Shown here: piece by piece, positions 7,417-15,124 of the stretch
Position numbering within the stretch: the first letter of the stretch is position 1
How the letters are laid out: each line of letters begins with the position of its first letter
DNA from: WTKG01 sp963735005
GTDB taxonomy: Bacteria; Actinomycetota; Actinomycetes; Actinomycetales; Demequinaceae
Assembly: GCA_963735005.1 (NCBI GenBank)
Contig: CAVTJA010000004.1
Coordinates: 1 to 15,720, forward strand
Reading direction: 5' to 3'
DNA: 15,720 bases
The notes under the pieces: model-generated
Database searches by the model: none
What the model was told of the DNA's origin: nothing
The model's input: only the letters and a program-made list of their open reading frames with translations
Made by a program: the position numbers and the translations under genes

Positions 7417-8978
7417 CGCGCTCCTACCTTTCGCTTGCCTTCGGTTTCTCCGCTGGCAACCATGAGTTGTTCACGTGTGGTGGTGCGGGGGTCAAACTCC
7501 CCCACGACCTTTCCCTTGGACATCACAACAACGCGGTTGGCGGCGGTCAGCGCCTCGCCTACCTCGCTCGTCGCGAAGAGCACGGCGAGGCCCCGCCGCG
7601 CCTCGCGAGCCATCAGCTTGAAGATCTCGGCCTTGGCGCCCACGTCGATGCCGCGGGTGGGCTCGTCGAGCAACAGCACCTGCGGGTGCGTCAGCAGTAC
7701 GCGGCCGATAACCACCTTCTGCTGGTTGCCGCCGCTTAGGGAGGTGATGGATGCGCCCTGGCCTTGCGTCTTGACCGTGACGTCTGCGATGGCGGTGTCC
7801 ACCGCGTCGGCCTTGTCGCCTCGCGATATCCACAGCCCCTTCACGAACCGCCTGAGGCTCGACAGCGAAATATTGTCGCCGACGGACATGGTTTGGACGA
7901 GGCCGTCGCGCTGGCGGTCCTCGGGCACCAGCGTCATACCCAGGTTGATACGCTCGCCGATCTCGGCGTCGGTCAAGGGCTTGCCCAAGAGCTCGACGGT
8001 GCCGCTCTGGATGGGCAACCGGCCGGCGAGTGCCTCAAGTAGTTCGGTGCGGCCTGCGCCCATCAGGCCGTACAGGCACACGACCTCGCCCGCATGGACA
8101 TCTAGGTTGAGCCCGTCCACGGAGAGTCGGGCGGCGTTCATGGCGTCGGCGATCTTGACGTCGCGCAGGCTCAGGGACACGTCGCCGAAGTCGTCGAGCA
8201 GCTCAAAGCTCAGCTCCGCCGCGGTGCGGCCCACCATGCGGGACACGACCCAAGGCAGGTCGATGTGCTCTCGGGGAGCCTCGTCCACGAGCTCGCCGTC
8301 ACGGAACACGACAGCATAGTCAGCAATTTCGAGGGCCTCCTCGAGATGGTGAGAGATGTAGACGATCGCCACGCCTTGCGCCGTGAGCTCGCGGATCACT
8401 CGGAACAGCACCGTGACCTCGTTCGCGCTGAGCGCGGAAGTCGGCTCATCCATAATCAGCACGCGGGCATCACTATCAATTGCGCGCGCGATCTCGACGA
8501 TCTGCTGCTGGCCCAGCCGCAGGTCGGCCACAAGGGTGTGCGGGCTGAGGTCTTCTTCGAGGTGCCGCAGAACACGCGTGGTGGACTCGGCCTCGGAGGC
8601 ACGGTCTAGCGTCAGTCCGCCTCGCACGCGGTCGCGCCCGATGAACAAGTTGTCGCTGATCGACAAGTTAGCGCACAGGTTTAGCTCCTGATGAATGATG
8701 GAGATCCCGCGCTGCGAAGCGTCGATCGTGTCCTTAAGCGTGATCTCCTTGCCGTCAAGCTCGAGGATCCCGGATGACGGCGTCTCGACGCCGCTCATGA
8801 TCTTCATCAGCGTGGACTTGCCAGCGCCGTTCTCGCCGAACAAAGCCGTCACCTTGCCGCGCCGGACTGACAAGTCCACGCCCTTGAGCGCCTGGATGCC
8901 GCCGTAGTTCTTAGCGACGCCGCGGGCGCGCATGACGACATCCGCATCGGCGCCGTTCCTGCGTGCGGCGGGCGTCAC
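7413..8978 (-). CDS. Sugar ABC transporter ATP-binding protein, tandem ABC domains (RbsA-like)
   Basis: Cytoplasmic ATPase of a carbohydrate importer, 521 residues with two fused nucleotide-binding domains, the standard length for this class. Domain 1: Walker A GENGAGKST (48-56), signature LRLGQQQ (153-159), Walker B VLIMDE (173-178) and H-loop VYISHH (206-211). Domain 2: degenerate Walker A GLMGAGRTE (304-312), intact signature SLSGGNQQK, and Walker B VLLLDEPTRGID. Only the first site is expected to be fully hydrolytic, as in RbsA and MglA. It starts with GTG in a GTGA overlap with the DUF2291 stop, preceded by GAGGTGGA, and ends in an ATGA overlap with the permease start. Both junctions suggest coupled translation. 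Confidence 0.95.
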   Translation of the reverse strand: MTPAARRNGADADVVMRARGVAKNYGGIQALKGVDLSVRRGKVTALFGENGAGKSTLMKIMSGVETPSSGILELDGKEITLKDTIDASQRGISIIHQELNLCANLSISDNLFIGRDRVRGGLTLDRASEAESTTRVLRHLEEDLSPHTLVADLRLGQQQIVEIARAIDSDARVLIMDEPTSALSANEVTVLFRVIRELTAQGVAIVYISHHLEEALEIADYAVVFRDGELVDEAPREHIDLPWVVSRMVGRTAAELSFELLDDFGDVSLSLRDVKIADAMNAARLSVDGLNLDVHAGEVVCLYGLMGAGRTELLEALAGRLPIQSGTVELLGKPLTDAEIGERINLGMTLVPEDRQRDGLVQTMSVGDNISLSSLRRFVKGLWISRGDKADAVDTAIADVTVKTQGQGASITSLSGGNQQKVVIGRVLLTHPQVLLLDEPTRGIDVGAKAEIFKLMAREARRGLAVLFATSEVGEALTAANRVVVMSKGKVVGEFDPRTTTREQLMVASGETEGKRKVGAR

Positions 8979-9658
8979 GACTCCACCTCAATTGAGATGG
9001 GAACGATTGCAATGTTGGTCGCGGAATCCTTGAGATACGTGCCGGTGATCACGAGGGTCTTACCGCTCAGGTCAGACACCGAGTTGGCCGCGAGGAATGG
9101 GTCGATGACCTCGGCCTTGGCGAGCTTGTTGAGCTCGATGGCGACGTCGTTGTACTCGAGCTGGTTGAGGAACTGGTTGAGGTCGATGGTGCCGGTAACG
9201 TCGCGCAGCGCAGTGCCGCGCAGCGATTCGAGTTGCAAGGTGACCGTCATATCGGTCGGCACGCCCTCGACGGCGAGGAGCAGATCGCCGTCAACCACAT
9301 CGGCGACCACCGCTGTGACGGTGATGGGGTACGAGTATGCGTTGTACTTGAGCGACGAGTTTCCGTACGTGTCCTTGGCGTTCTGCTCGTCTGCGGCGAT
9401 CGCGGCGAGTAGCGTCAGCAGGTCAACGGCCGAGTCGCGGATGCCCGGCACGATGACCGGATCGAACTGCGCGGCGGCGAACTCGGCCGGGTTGAAGGCT
9501 TCAGGCGCGACAGTGTCAGAGATTTTCTCCACGTGGGTATCGAGCGCTGCCGCGACCACAACGGCCGCGGCGACAACCCAGCCGATGGCGCGCGGCTGCA
9601 GCAGACGACGGCGCCCGCCGCTGGTGTGGGGCGCGGTGCCCGGCTCGTTTCGCGTCAT
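8975..9658 (-). CDS. DUF2291 family membrane-anchored protein
   Basis: 227 residues from the ATG at 9658, which has AAGGAGA seven bases upstream. The frame stays open further upstream, but that part overlaps the kinase gene and is not used. An Arg-rich segment (16-18) precedes one membrane helix (about 24-39), then an exported domain. Family-typical features are FDPVIVPGIRDSAVDLLTLLAAIAAD (65-90), RGTALRD (147-153), FLNQLEYNDVAIELN (163-177) and the closing IVPISIEVE. Most members I recall are predicted lipoproteins with a lipobox Cys. This protein contains no cysteine and is therefore a signal-anchor form or a secreted protein. The family is uncharacterised but recurs beside RbsB-type sugar importers. 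It overlaps the ATPase start by four bases and lies 19 bases after the kinase stop, so it is plausibly an accessory of the transporter. Confidence 0.85.
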   Translation of the reverse strand: MTRNEPGTAPHTSGGRRRLLQPRAIGWVVAAAVVVAAALDTHVEKISDTVAPEAFNPAEFAAAQFDPVIVPGIRDSAVDLLTLLAAIAADEQNAKDTYGNSSLKYNAYSYPITVTAVVADVVDGDLLLAVEGVPTDMTVTLQLESLRGTALRDVTGTIDLNQFLNQLEYNDVAIELNKLAKAEVIDPFLAANSVSDLSGKTLVITGTYLKDSATNIAIVPISIEVES

Positions 9659-9677
9659 TGCGATGTCTCCTTCAGCT

Positions 9678-11186
9678 TTATTGCTCGGTAGCAGGGGGTA
9701 GGGCGGCGATTCCGCGAGAACGGGCGACGGCGGCGCTCCACCGGTGGTGCTTTGTTGCAGCGTCGCTCGCGGAAATCTGGGCGGTGTACTCGGATGAGCC
9801 CGCGGCAAAGGACTGGACCTGCTGGTCGTCCCACACGCCTGCGGTGCATCCCGCGAGGTAGGCGGCGCCGAGCGCGGACAGGCCAGCGGACGCCGGCACG
9901 CGCACTGCTCGCTGGCTGACGTCTGATTGCAGCTGCATGAGCCACGCGTTCGCGGCCGGGCCGCCGTCGGCGAGGATGGTGTTGATGCGGCCGCCCGGGC
10001 CGGAGCCGCTGTCCATCGCCGCAAGAACGTCCTCGACCTGGAACACGATCGACTCGAACGCTGCGCGCGCGAGGTGGTCCGCCGTCGTGCCGAGCGTGAG
10101 TCCGGTGATCAGGCCCTGGGCGTGGTCGTCCCACCAGGGAGCGCCGAGGCCAGCGAAAGCGGGCACAAGGACGACGCCGTCGGAGTCGTCGGTCGATGCG
10201 GCTACGGCGGCGAGGCGGCTCGGCTCGACAGACAGCACCGAGCTGAGCCATACCAGGGTGGCCCCCGCGGACAGGATGTTGCCTTCTGCGGCGAGCACGG
10301 GCGAGCCAATATCCCATGCGACGGTGCGCACTAGACCCGCGCCGGGCTCTCGACCGTCTGCGAGCAGCCCGAGCACAGAGGACCCGGTGCCGTAAGTGAC
10401 CTTGACGGCGCCGGGTTCGCGCACCCCGTGCCCGTACAGGGCGGCGTGAGAGTCGGCGAGCACTCCCCCGATAGTGACGCCCGCACCGAGAGCCTCGATG
10501 CCGACGACAGCGGAGCTGGGCTCGTTGGATGCTGCAACGCGAGGAAGTGCCTCGCGAGGGATGTCGAACAGCGCGAGCATGGCGTCGTCCCAGTCGCCAG
10601 TTGTGAGGTCGAGTAGCAGGGTGCGGCTAGCGTTGCCGGTCTCGATGCGGTGCTCACCCGTAAGGCGGGTGACGATCCATGAATCCACGGTGCCGAGCGC
10701 GATTTGACCGGCGCGGGACCGGCTGCGGTCGGGGTCAACCTGGTCGAGGAGCCACGCGAACTTGAGCGCCGAAAACATGGGGTCGATGGGAAGGCCGGTG
10801 GTTGCGCGGACGGCGTCCCCATGGCCGGCCGCGGTGAGCGCCTGAGCTGTGGCGGCGGTGCGGCGATCCTGCCAGCCGAGCACCGGGCCGAGCGGTTGGC
10901 CAGTCGCGGCGTCCCACGCGACAGCGGACTCGCGCTGCGAGCTGACCCCTACGGAGGCGACGGTGCCCGTCGCCCCCGCAAGGGCGTCACCGATGGCGGT
11001 GACGACGCTCGCGAAAATCTCGCTCGCGTCCTGTTCGACCCAACCCTGCCGGGGGTGGCTTTGGCTGAGCGGCACAGTCGCGCTCGCGACAATCGATCCG
11101 GACGCGTCGACGACGATTGCCTTCGTCGAGCTGGTGCCCTGATCGACTGCCACGACAAGTGCGTCCGCGCCGCTCACGCTAGACAC
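9678..11186 (-). CDS. FGGY-family carbohydrate kinase; candidate D-apulose kinase (ApsK-like)
   Basis: ATP-dependent sugar or polyol kinase, 502 residues, the normal FGGY length, cytosolic. The N-terminal phosphate motif is DQGTSSTK (15-22), with GWQDRR (104-109), the catalytic-base region GGVLADSHAALYGHG (Asp245), the ATP-site GTGSS (266-270) and VPAFAGLGAPWWD in the C-terminal domain. The pattern is glycerol-kinase/xylulokinase-like. The GTG at 11186 lies inside the end of the transketolase C gene (8-base overlap) with GAAGGCGG upstream; a second GTG at 11177 is a fallback. Placed between the split transketolase and the transporter, it most likely phosphorylates the ketose made by the TIM-barrel isomerase before transketolase cleavage. 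Apulose is the best guess; erythrulose or another ketose is possible. Confidence 0.87.
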   Translation of the reverse strand: MSSVSGADALVVAVDQGTSSTKAIVVDASGSIVASATVPLSQSHPRQGWVEQDASEIFASVVTAIGDALAGATGTVASVGVSSQRESAVAWDAATGQPLGPVLGWQDRRTAATAQALTAAGHGDAVRATTGLPIDPMFSALKFAWLLDQVDPDRSRSRAGQIALGTVDSWIVTRLTGEHRIETGNASRTLLLDLTTGDWDDAMLALFDIPREALPRVAASNEPSSAVVGIEALGAGVTIGGVLADSHAALYGHGVREPGAVKVTYGTGSSVLGLLADGREPGAGLVRTVAWDIGSPVLAAEGNILSAGATLVWLSSVLSVEPSRLAAVAASTDDSDGVVLVPAFAGLGAPWWDDHAQGLITGLTLGTTADHLARAAFESIVFQVEDVLAAMDSGSGPGGRINTILADGGPAANAWLMQLQSDVSQRAVRVPASAGLSALGAAYLAGCTAGVWDDQQVQSFAAGSSEYTAQISASDAATKHHRWSAAVARSRGIAALPPATEQ

Positions 11187-12147
11187 TGTTCATCGCCGCC
11201 TTCGCTGCCGCGGCGATGTCGTTCGCCGTCAATCCGAAGTGTGCCAGCAGGAATTCAGTGCTCCCCGTGGGGGCGAACTCGGACAGCCCGAGGATGCGCA
11301 TCGGCGGGCGGGAGTCACGGCCAAGCTGCGACACAACCCCGGAGACAGCGGCGCCAAGTCCGCCCGCGACGTTAGCTTCTTCTGCGGTGACGATGGCCTT
11401 AGTCTCCCGAGCTGCCCGCTCGATGGTCGCGACGTCCAGCGGAGCGAGGTACGTGGCGTTGAGGACGCGCGCGGCAAACCCCTCCTCCGCCAGGGCGTTC
11501 GCCGCGTCGAGCGCGCGCGAAACCATGGTGCCGGTGGCAATGATCGTGACGTCCGTGCCGTCCCGCAACTGACTGATGGCACCACGCTCAAGTGGCACGC
11601 CCTCTGGCGTGACGTCGGGAACCTTGAAGCGCCCCACGCGGATGAAAGTCGGGCGGGGGTTCGCCACTGCGGCTTGGATGGCCTGGCGAGTCTGCTGGCG
11701 ATCCGCCGGGACGACGATGTCGAGACCCGGCAGGGCGCGCAGCCACGAGAAATCCTCGACAGAGTGGTGGGTCGCCCCAAGTTCACCGTAGGCCATGCCC
11801 GGGCTCATGCCGCACAGGATGACGTTGTGCTGGCTGTACGCGACGTCGGCTTTGATTTGCTCGAGCGCGCGGCCGGTGAGGAACGGAGACGCGCCGCAGA
11901 CGAACGGAATGAAACCCGCGCTTGCGAGACCTGCGCCCACGCCCACGAGGTCCTGCTCGGCGATGCCGACGTTGATGAGACGGTCCGGGAACTGCTCGCG
12001 GAAACCCACCAGGTTGCTGGAGCCAACCGAGTCGTTGCACACGGCTACGACGCGAGGGTCGCGGGTGGCCTGCTCGATCAGCTCCTCGGCGAACGCGGCG
12101 CGGTTGTCGTACTCCGCGCGCGTGCTAGCGACGTCTGTTGCGCTCAT
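11179..12147 (-). CDS. Transketolase C-terminal subunit; candidate apulose-4-phosphate transketolase subunit B
   Basis: Pyrimidine-binding and C-terminal domains of a two-gene transketolase, 322 residues from the ATG at 12147. That ATG overlaps the stop of the N-subunit gene (ATGA); the open frame reaches 12204, but the extra 19 residues lie within the N-subunit gene and lack family character. The proton-relay Glu is E64 in NVGIAEQ (59-65), with GATHHSVEDFSWLRALPGLDIVVPAD (124-149) forming the pyrimidine/phosphate region, and VTIIATGTMVSRALDAANAL marking the C-terminal domain. It pairs with the N subunit to form the TPP active site at the interface. A dedicated split transketolase inside a sugar operon separates this system from housekeeping pentose phosphate transketolase. 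Sulfosugar transketolase pathways also use split subunits but would need other partner genes, which are absent. Confidence 0.9.
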   Translation of the reverse strand: MSATDVASTRAEYDNRAAFAEELIEQATRDPRVVAVCNDSVGSSNLVGFREQFPDRLINVGIAEQDLVGVGAGLASAGFIPFVCGASPFLTGRALEQIKADVAYSQHNVILCGMSPGMAYGELGATHHSVEDFSWLRALPGLDIVVPADRQQTRQAIQAAVANPRPTFIRVGRFKVPDVTPEGVPLERGAISQLRDGTDVTIIATGTMVSRALDAANALAEEGFAARVLNATYLAPLDVATIERAARETKAIVTAEEANVAGGLGAAVSGVVSQLGRDSRPPMRILGLSEFAPTGSTEFLLAHFGLTANDIAAAAKAAMNSV

Positions 12148-13031
12148 GCCAGCTCCGCCATGGCCATCTCGTACTGCTCCTCGCTTGGCACCTTGTGGTG
12201 CCATTCGACGCGGTCCTCCATAAACGACACCCCTTTGCCCTTGATCGTGTTCGCGATGACCGCGACCGGTTTGTCACTTGTCGAAGGGGCGAACGCGTCG
12301 AGGAGTGCCGTGTAGTCGTGTCCATCCACTGAACGGACTTCCCAGCCAAAGGCGGCGACGCGCTCTTCGAGCGGGTCAAGCTTGTTCGTCTCCTCGGTGC
12401 GCGCACCTTGCTGGAGGCGGTTGCGATCGATCACGATCATGAGATTCGACAGACGGTAGTGGGAGCCCGCCATGAGCGCTTCCCAATTACTCCCCTCCTG
12501 CATCTCGCCGTCGCCGAGCGCGACGAAGACGCGGAATTCGCGGCCGGAAAGGCGTGCGGCGAGAGCCTGGCCCACGCCGATGGGAAGGCCGTGGCCAAGA
12601 GGACCGGTGTTCGACTCGACGCCGGGGACCTTGTTGCGGTTCGGGTGCCCGTTGAGCGCGGACAGGGGGTCCATGAAGGTCATCAACTCTGCGTCCGCGA
12701 AGTAGCCGGTGTGGGCGAGCGTCGCGTAGAGAGAGGCGGCGCAGTGGCCCTTGCTCATGATGAAGCGATCGCGGTCCTCCCACGTGGGGTTAGAAGGGTC
12801 AATCCGCATCACTCCCGCGAAAAGCGTCGTGAGGACGTCGGTGATCGACATGTCCCCGCCAACGTGGCCCATGGCCGCGTGGCGAATCATTCCAAGCACC
12901 GCGCGGCGCGTGTCGGTGGCGCGCTCGCGCAGCACCTCCGCCTTGCCGTCTGCGGGCGCCACGTTGAAGGCGTCGCGCATGGCGCGCCAGCGTTCGCTGC
13001 TTGCGACGTCACTGTCTAGCATCCGAGTCAT
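12144..13031 (-). CDS. Transketolase N-terminal (TPP pyrophosphate) subunit; candidate apulose-4-phosphate transketolase subunit A
   Basis: TPP pyrophosphate-binding half of a two-gene transketolase, 295 residues. GHVGGD (55-60), SKGH (93-96), NTGPLGHGLPIGVG (141-154) and the TPP/Mg motif GDGEMQEG (173-180) running to IDRN (201-204) are all intact. It is the first gene of the nine-gene operon. The start is ambiguous: GTGGAG lies too close to the ATG at 13031 and about ten bases before a second ATG at 13022, which may be the true start; the difference is three residues. If the apiose assignment is right, the AB enzyme would transfer the ketol unit of apulose 4-phosphate to glyceraldehyde 3-phosphate, giving xylulose 5-phosphate and dihydroxyacetone phosphate. 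Confidence 0.92.
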   Translation of the reverse strand: MTRMLDSDVASSERWRAMRDAFNVAPADGKAEVLRERATDTRRAVLGMIRHAAMGHVGGDMSITDVLTTLFAGVMRIDPSNPTWEDRDRFIMSKGHCAASLYATLAHTGYFADAELMTFMDPLSALNGHPNRNKVPGVESNTGPLGHGLPIGVGQALAARLSGREFRVFVALGDGEMQEGSNWEALMAGSHYRLSNLMIVIDRNRLQQGARTEETNKLDPLEERVAAFGWEVRSVDGHDYTALLDAFAPSTSDKPVAVIANTIKGKGVSFMEDRVEWHHKVPSEEQYEMAMAELA

Positions 13032-13055
13032 TCTCCACGTTCGTCCGGTTGCGGG

Positions 13056-13067
13056 AGAGAATTCTCT
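13056..13067. promoter_or_regulatory. AGAGAATTCTCT perfect palindrome, candidate operator
   Basis: A 12-bp perfect palindrome 25 bases upstream of the first operon gene. It would fall just downstream of the transcription start of the candidate - strand promoter at 13077-13105, a normal position for a repressor site. Confidence 0.35.
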
Positions 13068-13076
13068 AGCTCCGCA

Positions 13077-13105
13077 TATCTATTCACTCTTGCTTGATCT
13101 GTCAT
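13077..13105 (-). promoter_or_regulatory. Candidate promoter of the sugar operon
   Basis: On the - strand an ATGACA (-35-like, 13105-13100) is separated by exactly 17 bases from TAGATA (-10-like, 13082-13077). The -10 match is weak, so this is a suggestion. The stretch is the most AT-rich part of the divergent gap and is flanked by two palindromes. Confidence 0.35.
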
Positions 13106-13124
13106 AATCGTGCCATTGCCGAAG

Positions 13125-13141
13125 TGACGTTGTCAACATCA
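13125..13141. promoter_or_regulatory. 17-bp near-palindrome in the divergent promoter region, candidate operator
   Basis: TGACGTTGTCAACATCA is symmetric about the T at 13133 with one mismatched pair out of eight. It lies about 20 bases upstream of the -35 of the operon promoter and about 57 bases before the kinase start. It could serve both directions and is a good candidate binding site for the SorC-family regulator. A related GTTGTCGACA (9 of 10 matches to GTTGTCAACA) occurs at 6261-6270 before the binding-protein gene. Confidence 0.45.
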
Positions 13142-13197
13142 GCGGGCGCCAATCGGGCCCGGTAAGGTTTCAAATTGGTAACGAAGGGTGGCTCACA

Positions 13198-14085
13198 GTG
13201 GCTGAAACAGCGCGAAACCTCGTCGTGCTCGGCACGATCAATCGCGACTACACGGTGTTCGTGGAGCGCCATCCCTCCCCGGGAGAGACCGTCCTTGGCC
13301 GCGATTTTGGCGCGCACATCGGCGGAAAGGGCGCCAACCAGGCTGCGGCTGCGGCGCGCGCCGGAGCCCAACCGAAACTTGTATCGGCGGTCGGGGACGA
13401 CGACGCCGGCCGCGCGCTGGTGGAGGAGCTGACGCGCCGCGGCGTAGACACAGGGCCTGTCGCCACCAAGGCACGAGTGGCGTCGGGAATGGCACTGATC
13501 GTGGTGGACGCAGCGGGCGAGAACACGATTGTGGTGGCGGCGGGAGCGTCCGCGGCGCTCGACGGCGGGGAGGTCGCGGCGGGCGTCGCGGAGCTCGCCG
13601 GCCCTCACGGCGTGCTGCTCACCCAGCTCGAACTCGACCTGCCCGTGGTGGAGGCGGCGTGTCTCGCAGCGGCGGAGGCCGGAGCGCGCATTGTCCTCAA
13701 CCTGTCCCCCGCCCGGGAGGTGTCGGCCGAGCTGTTCGCCGTGTGCGACCCGCTCATCGTCAACGCAGGAGAGGCGGAGACGCTCTCCGGATTGCCCGCC
13801 GCAGGGCACGAGCAGGCGGAGGCCGTGGCCGCAGCGCTCGCGGCGAAGTGCCGGTCCTGCGTGGTGACCCTTGGCGCCGACGGCGCGGCGTGGGCGGCCG
13901 ACGGCGAGGTTGGGTTCTTGGCTGCGCCTCAGGTTCCGGTCATCGACACAACTGGCGCGGGCGACGCGTTTGCAGGTGCCCTCGCGGCAGCACTTGCGGC
14001 GGGCCACGAACTGCCACGCGCGGTCGCGGACGGCGTTGCCGCGGGCGCCGCTGCGGTCCAGCACGTCGGCGCTCAGGCGGACTAG
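13198..14085 (+). CDS. rbsK: Ribokinase-family (PfkB) sugar kinase
   Basis: ATP-dependent kinase of the PfkB family, 295 residues, ribokinase-like throughout. The N-terminal substrate Asp is in LGTINRDYTVFV (about 11-22). GGKGANQAAAAARAG (42-56) is the ribokinase glycine motif. VVTLGADGA (222-230) and DTTGAGDAF (250-258), with catalytic Asp256, form the ATP and anion-hole region. The start is GTG with GAAGGGTGG upstream. It diverges from the nine-gene operon across 166 bases, so the two units may share regulation. Ribose is the default substrate, but the kinase could act on another sugar or on a side product of the pathway. The symbol reflects family resemblance, not a proven substrate. Confidence 0.88.
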   Translation: MAETARNLVVLGTINRDYTVFVERHPSPGETVLGRDFGAHIGGKGANQAAAAARAGAQPKLVSAVGDDDAGRALVEELTRRGVDTGPVATKARVASGMALIVVDAAGENTIVVAAGASAALDGGEVAAGVAELAGPHGVLLTQLELDLPVVEAACLAAAEAGARIVLNLSPAREVSAELFAVCDPLIVNAGEAETLSGLPAAGHEQAEAVAAALAAKCRSCVVTLGADGAAWAADGEVGFLAAPQVPVIDTTGAGDAFAGALAAALAAGHELPRAVADGVAAGAAAVQHVGAQAD

Positions 14086-14359
14086 TGGGGGGCATGTTGG
14101 CCGCGCGGTTGGCAGTTGTGCGTCGCGACATGGTGGCGTGGATTCAGGAGACCTGACCGTTGCGGACGTCGTGACGTGGGCGGGCGCCACTCTTGACGCA
14201 CCCGGTGACGGGCCTCATGTGTGATGCGCCGGGGCGCCGGCTCGGCCAGAGCCACCGCCCGCTGTGCAAGGCAGTCACCGTCTAGACACGCATCATCACA
14301 ATGTGTGACTTGTGACGAATGCCCGTGCGTTTTGCGTGGGCGCATGCCACCCTGGGGGC
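14086..14359. other. 274-bp intergenic region with no supported gene
   Basis: Contains a 20-codon frame at 14094-14156 (ATG, then LAARLAVVRRDMVAWIQET), which is too short to support. A short stretch reading TVADVVTWAGATL (about 14157-14195) ends at a stop at 14222-14224; it might be a gene remnant, but I cannot name one. A weak GGCTC/GAGCC hairpin (14239-14253) may end the kinase transcript. TCACA-ATG-TGTGA at about 14298-14310 is a short inverted repeat upstream of the next gene. No tRNA-like fold was seen. Confidence 0.5.
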
Positions 14360-15111
14360 ATGAACTGGCTCGATGATCTCCTCTCGGGTGGCCTGACCGC
14401 CACCGCAGTTGTCATGTATTGGCTGTTGCTGCTGGTGGCAATCGTGCTTCCGGTGCTCGCCATCATGGCGTTCATGCACCTCAAGGCGATCCGCGCCGAC
14501 ATGAAGCAGATGCGGGCTGCGCTGCAGACGCTCACGCGGCAGCTCGAATCCTCGCAGCAGGATTCTGCGCCGATGCAGGGGTTTGGGGCGGGAGCGTCCG
14601 GGTACGAGGCGCCGTCCCTCCACGCCGCGATGACGCAGGAGACGCCGGCGCCCCCGGCGTCGTTCACGCTGCCGACGGACACCCCCGCGCGCACGACGAT
14701 GCCTGGCGCGGTGGTCCCGCACTCGGACCCGCAGCCCGTAGCCGCGCGCCCGTGCCGGAGCCACCCGCCGACCCGGAACCCGCGCCTCAACCTGAGCCCG
14801 CACCCGCGCCGATGGCGACGCCGCATCCCGCGCCGGCACCTCAACCCGAGCCGGCGCCTCAACCCGAGCCGGCGCCTCACCCCGTCGCCGAGCACGCCCC
14901 GCCGCCTGCTCCGCCGCACGCTGAGCCGCCGCGGGAGCCTGCGCCCGCGCCCGCCCCCGTGCCCGCGTACGCGCCCACGCAGCACGCCGCGCCTGAGCAG
15001 CCCGCTCAGGCCCCCGAGCCGCAACCCGAGCCTGCGCAATCCGCCGAGCCGTCGCAAGGCCCCCCGTCGGGGCCGTTCCCCTTCCCGTTCCCGCCGCCCG
15101 CGTCGTCGTGA
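14360..15111 (+). pseudogene. Single-pass membrane protein with Pro-rich tail, frame interrupted near 14745
   Basis: From the ATG at 14360 the protein has a short N-terminus (MNWLDDLLSGG), one strong membrane helix (about 18-40, VVMYWLLLLVAIVLPVLAIMAFM), a charged coiled-coil-like helix (KAIRADMKQMRAALQTLTRQLESSQQ) and then a Pro/Ala/Thr-rich stretch. At about 14741-14752 the convincing frame changes by the equivalent of one missing base. Upstream it reads HSDPQPVAAR; downstream, in the other frame, it reads VPEPPADPEPAPQPEPAP and continues as a Pro/Glu/Ala/Gln tail to the TGA at 15109-15111, 13 bases before the next start. The cause may be a sequencing error, a mutation, or real frame switching. 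The unshifted frame has no stop and runs into the nuclease. I do not recognise the family. The ribosome binding site is weak (a G run two bases before ATG). Confidence 0.6.
14836..14880 (+). repeat. 18-bp tandem repeat encoding APQPEP
   Basis: Two consecutive 18-bp units (14836-14853 and 14854-14871, differing at one base) and half of a third encode APQPEP in the Pro-rich tail. Tandem in-phase repeats support this frame being the translated one here. Confidence 0.7.
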
Positions 15112-15124
15112 CGGCTGGGCCGTT

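Noticed and set aside
9659..10024. N-terminal extension of the DUF2291 frame by 122 codons
   Set aside because: It overlaps the FGGY kinase, lacks protein-like composition, and the ATG at 9658 has a strong ribosome binding site.
12148..12204. 19-codon extension of the transketolase C subunit
   Set aside because: It lies inside the N-subunit gene; the ATGA overlap start at 12147 is typical and sufficient.
3112..13031. Plain ribose utilisation operon
   Set aside because: The transporter is RbsABC-like, but a split transketolase, an FGGY kinase and a TIM-barrel isomerase are not part of ribose catabolism, which needs only RbsK and RbsD.
14221..14300. Possible tRNA-like fold in the GC-rich gap
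   Set aside because: No T-loop GTTCRA motif and no consistent acceptor stem on either strand.
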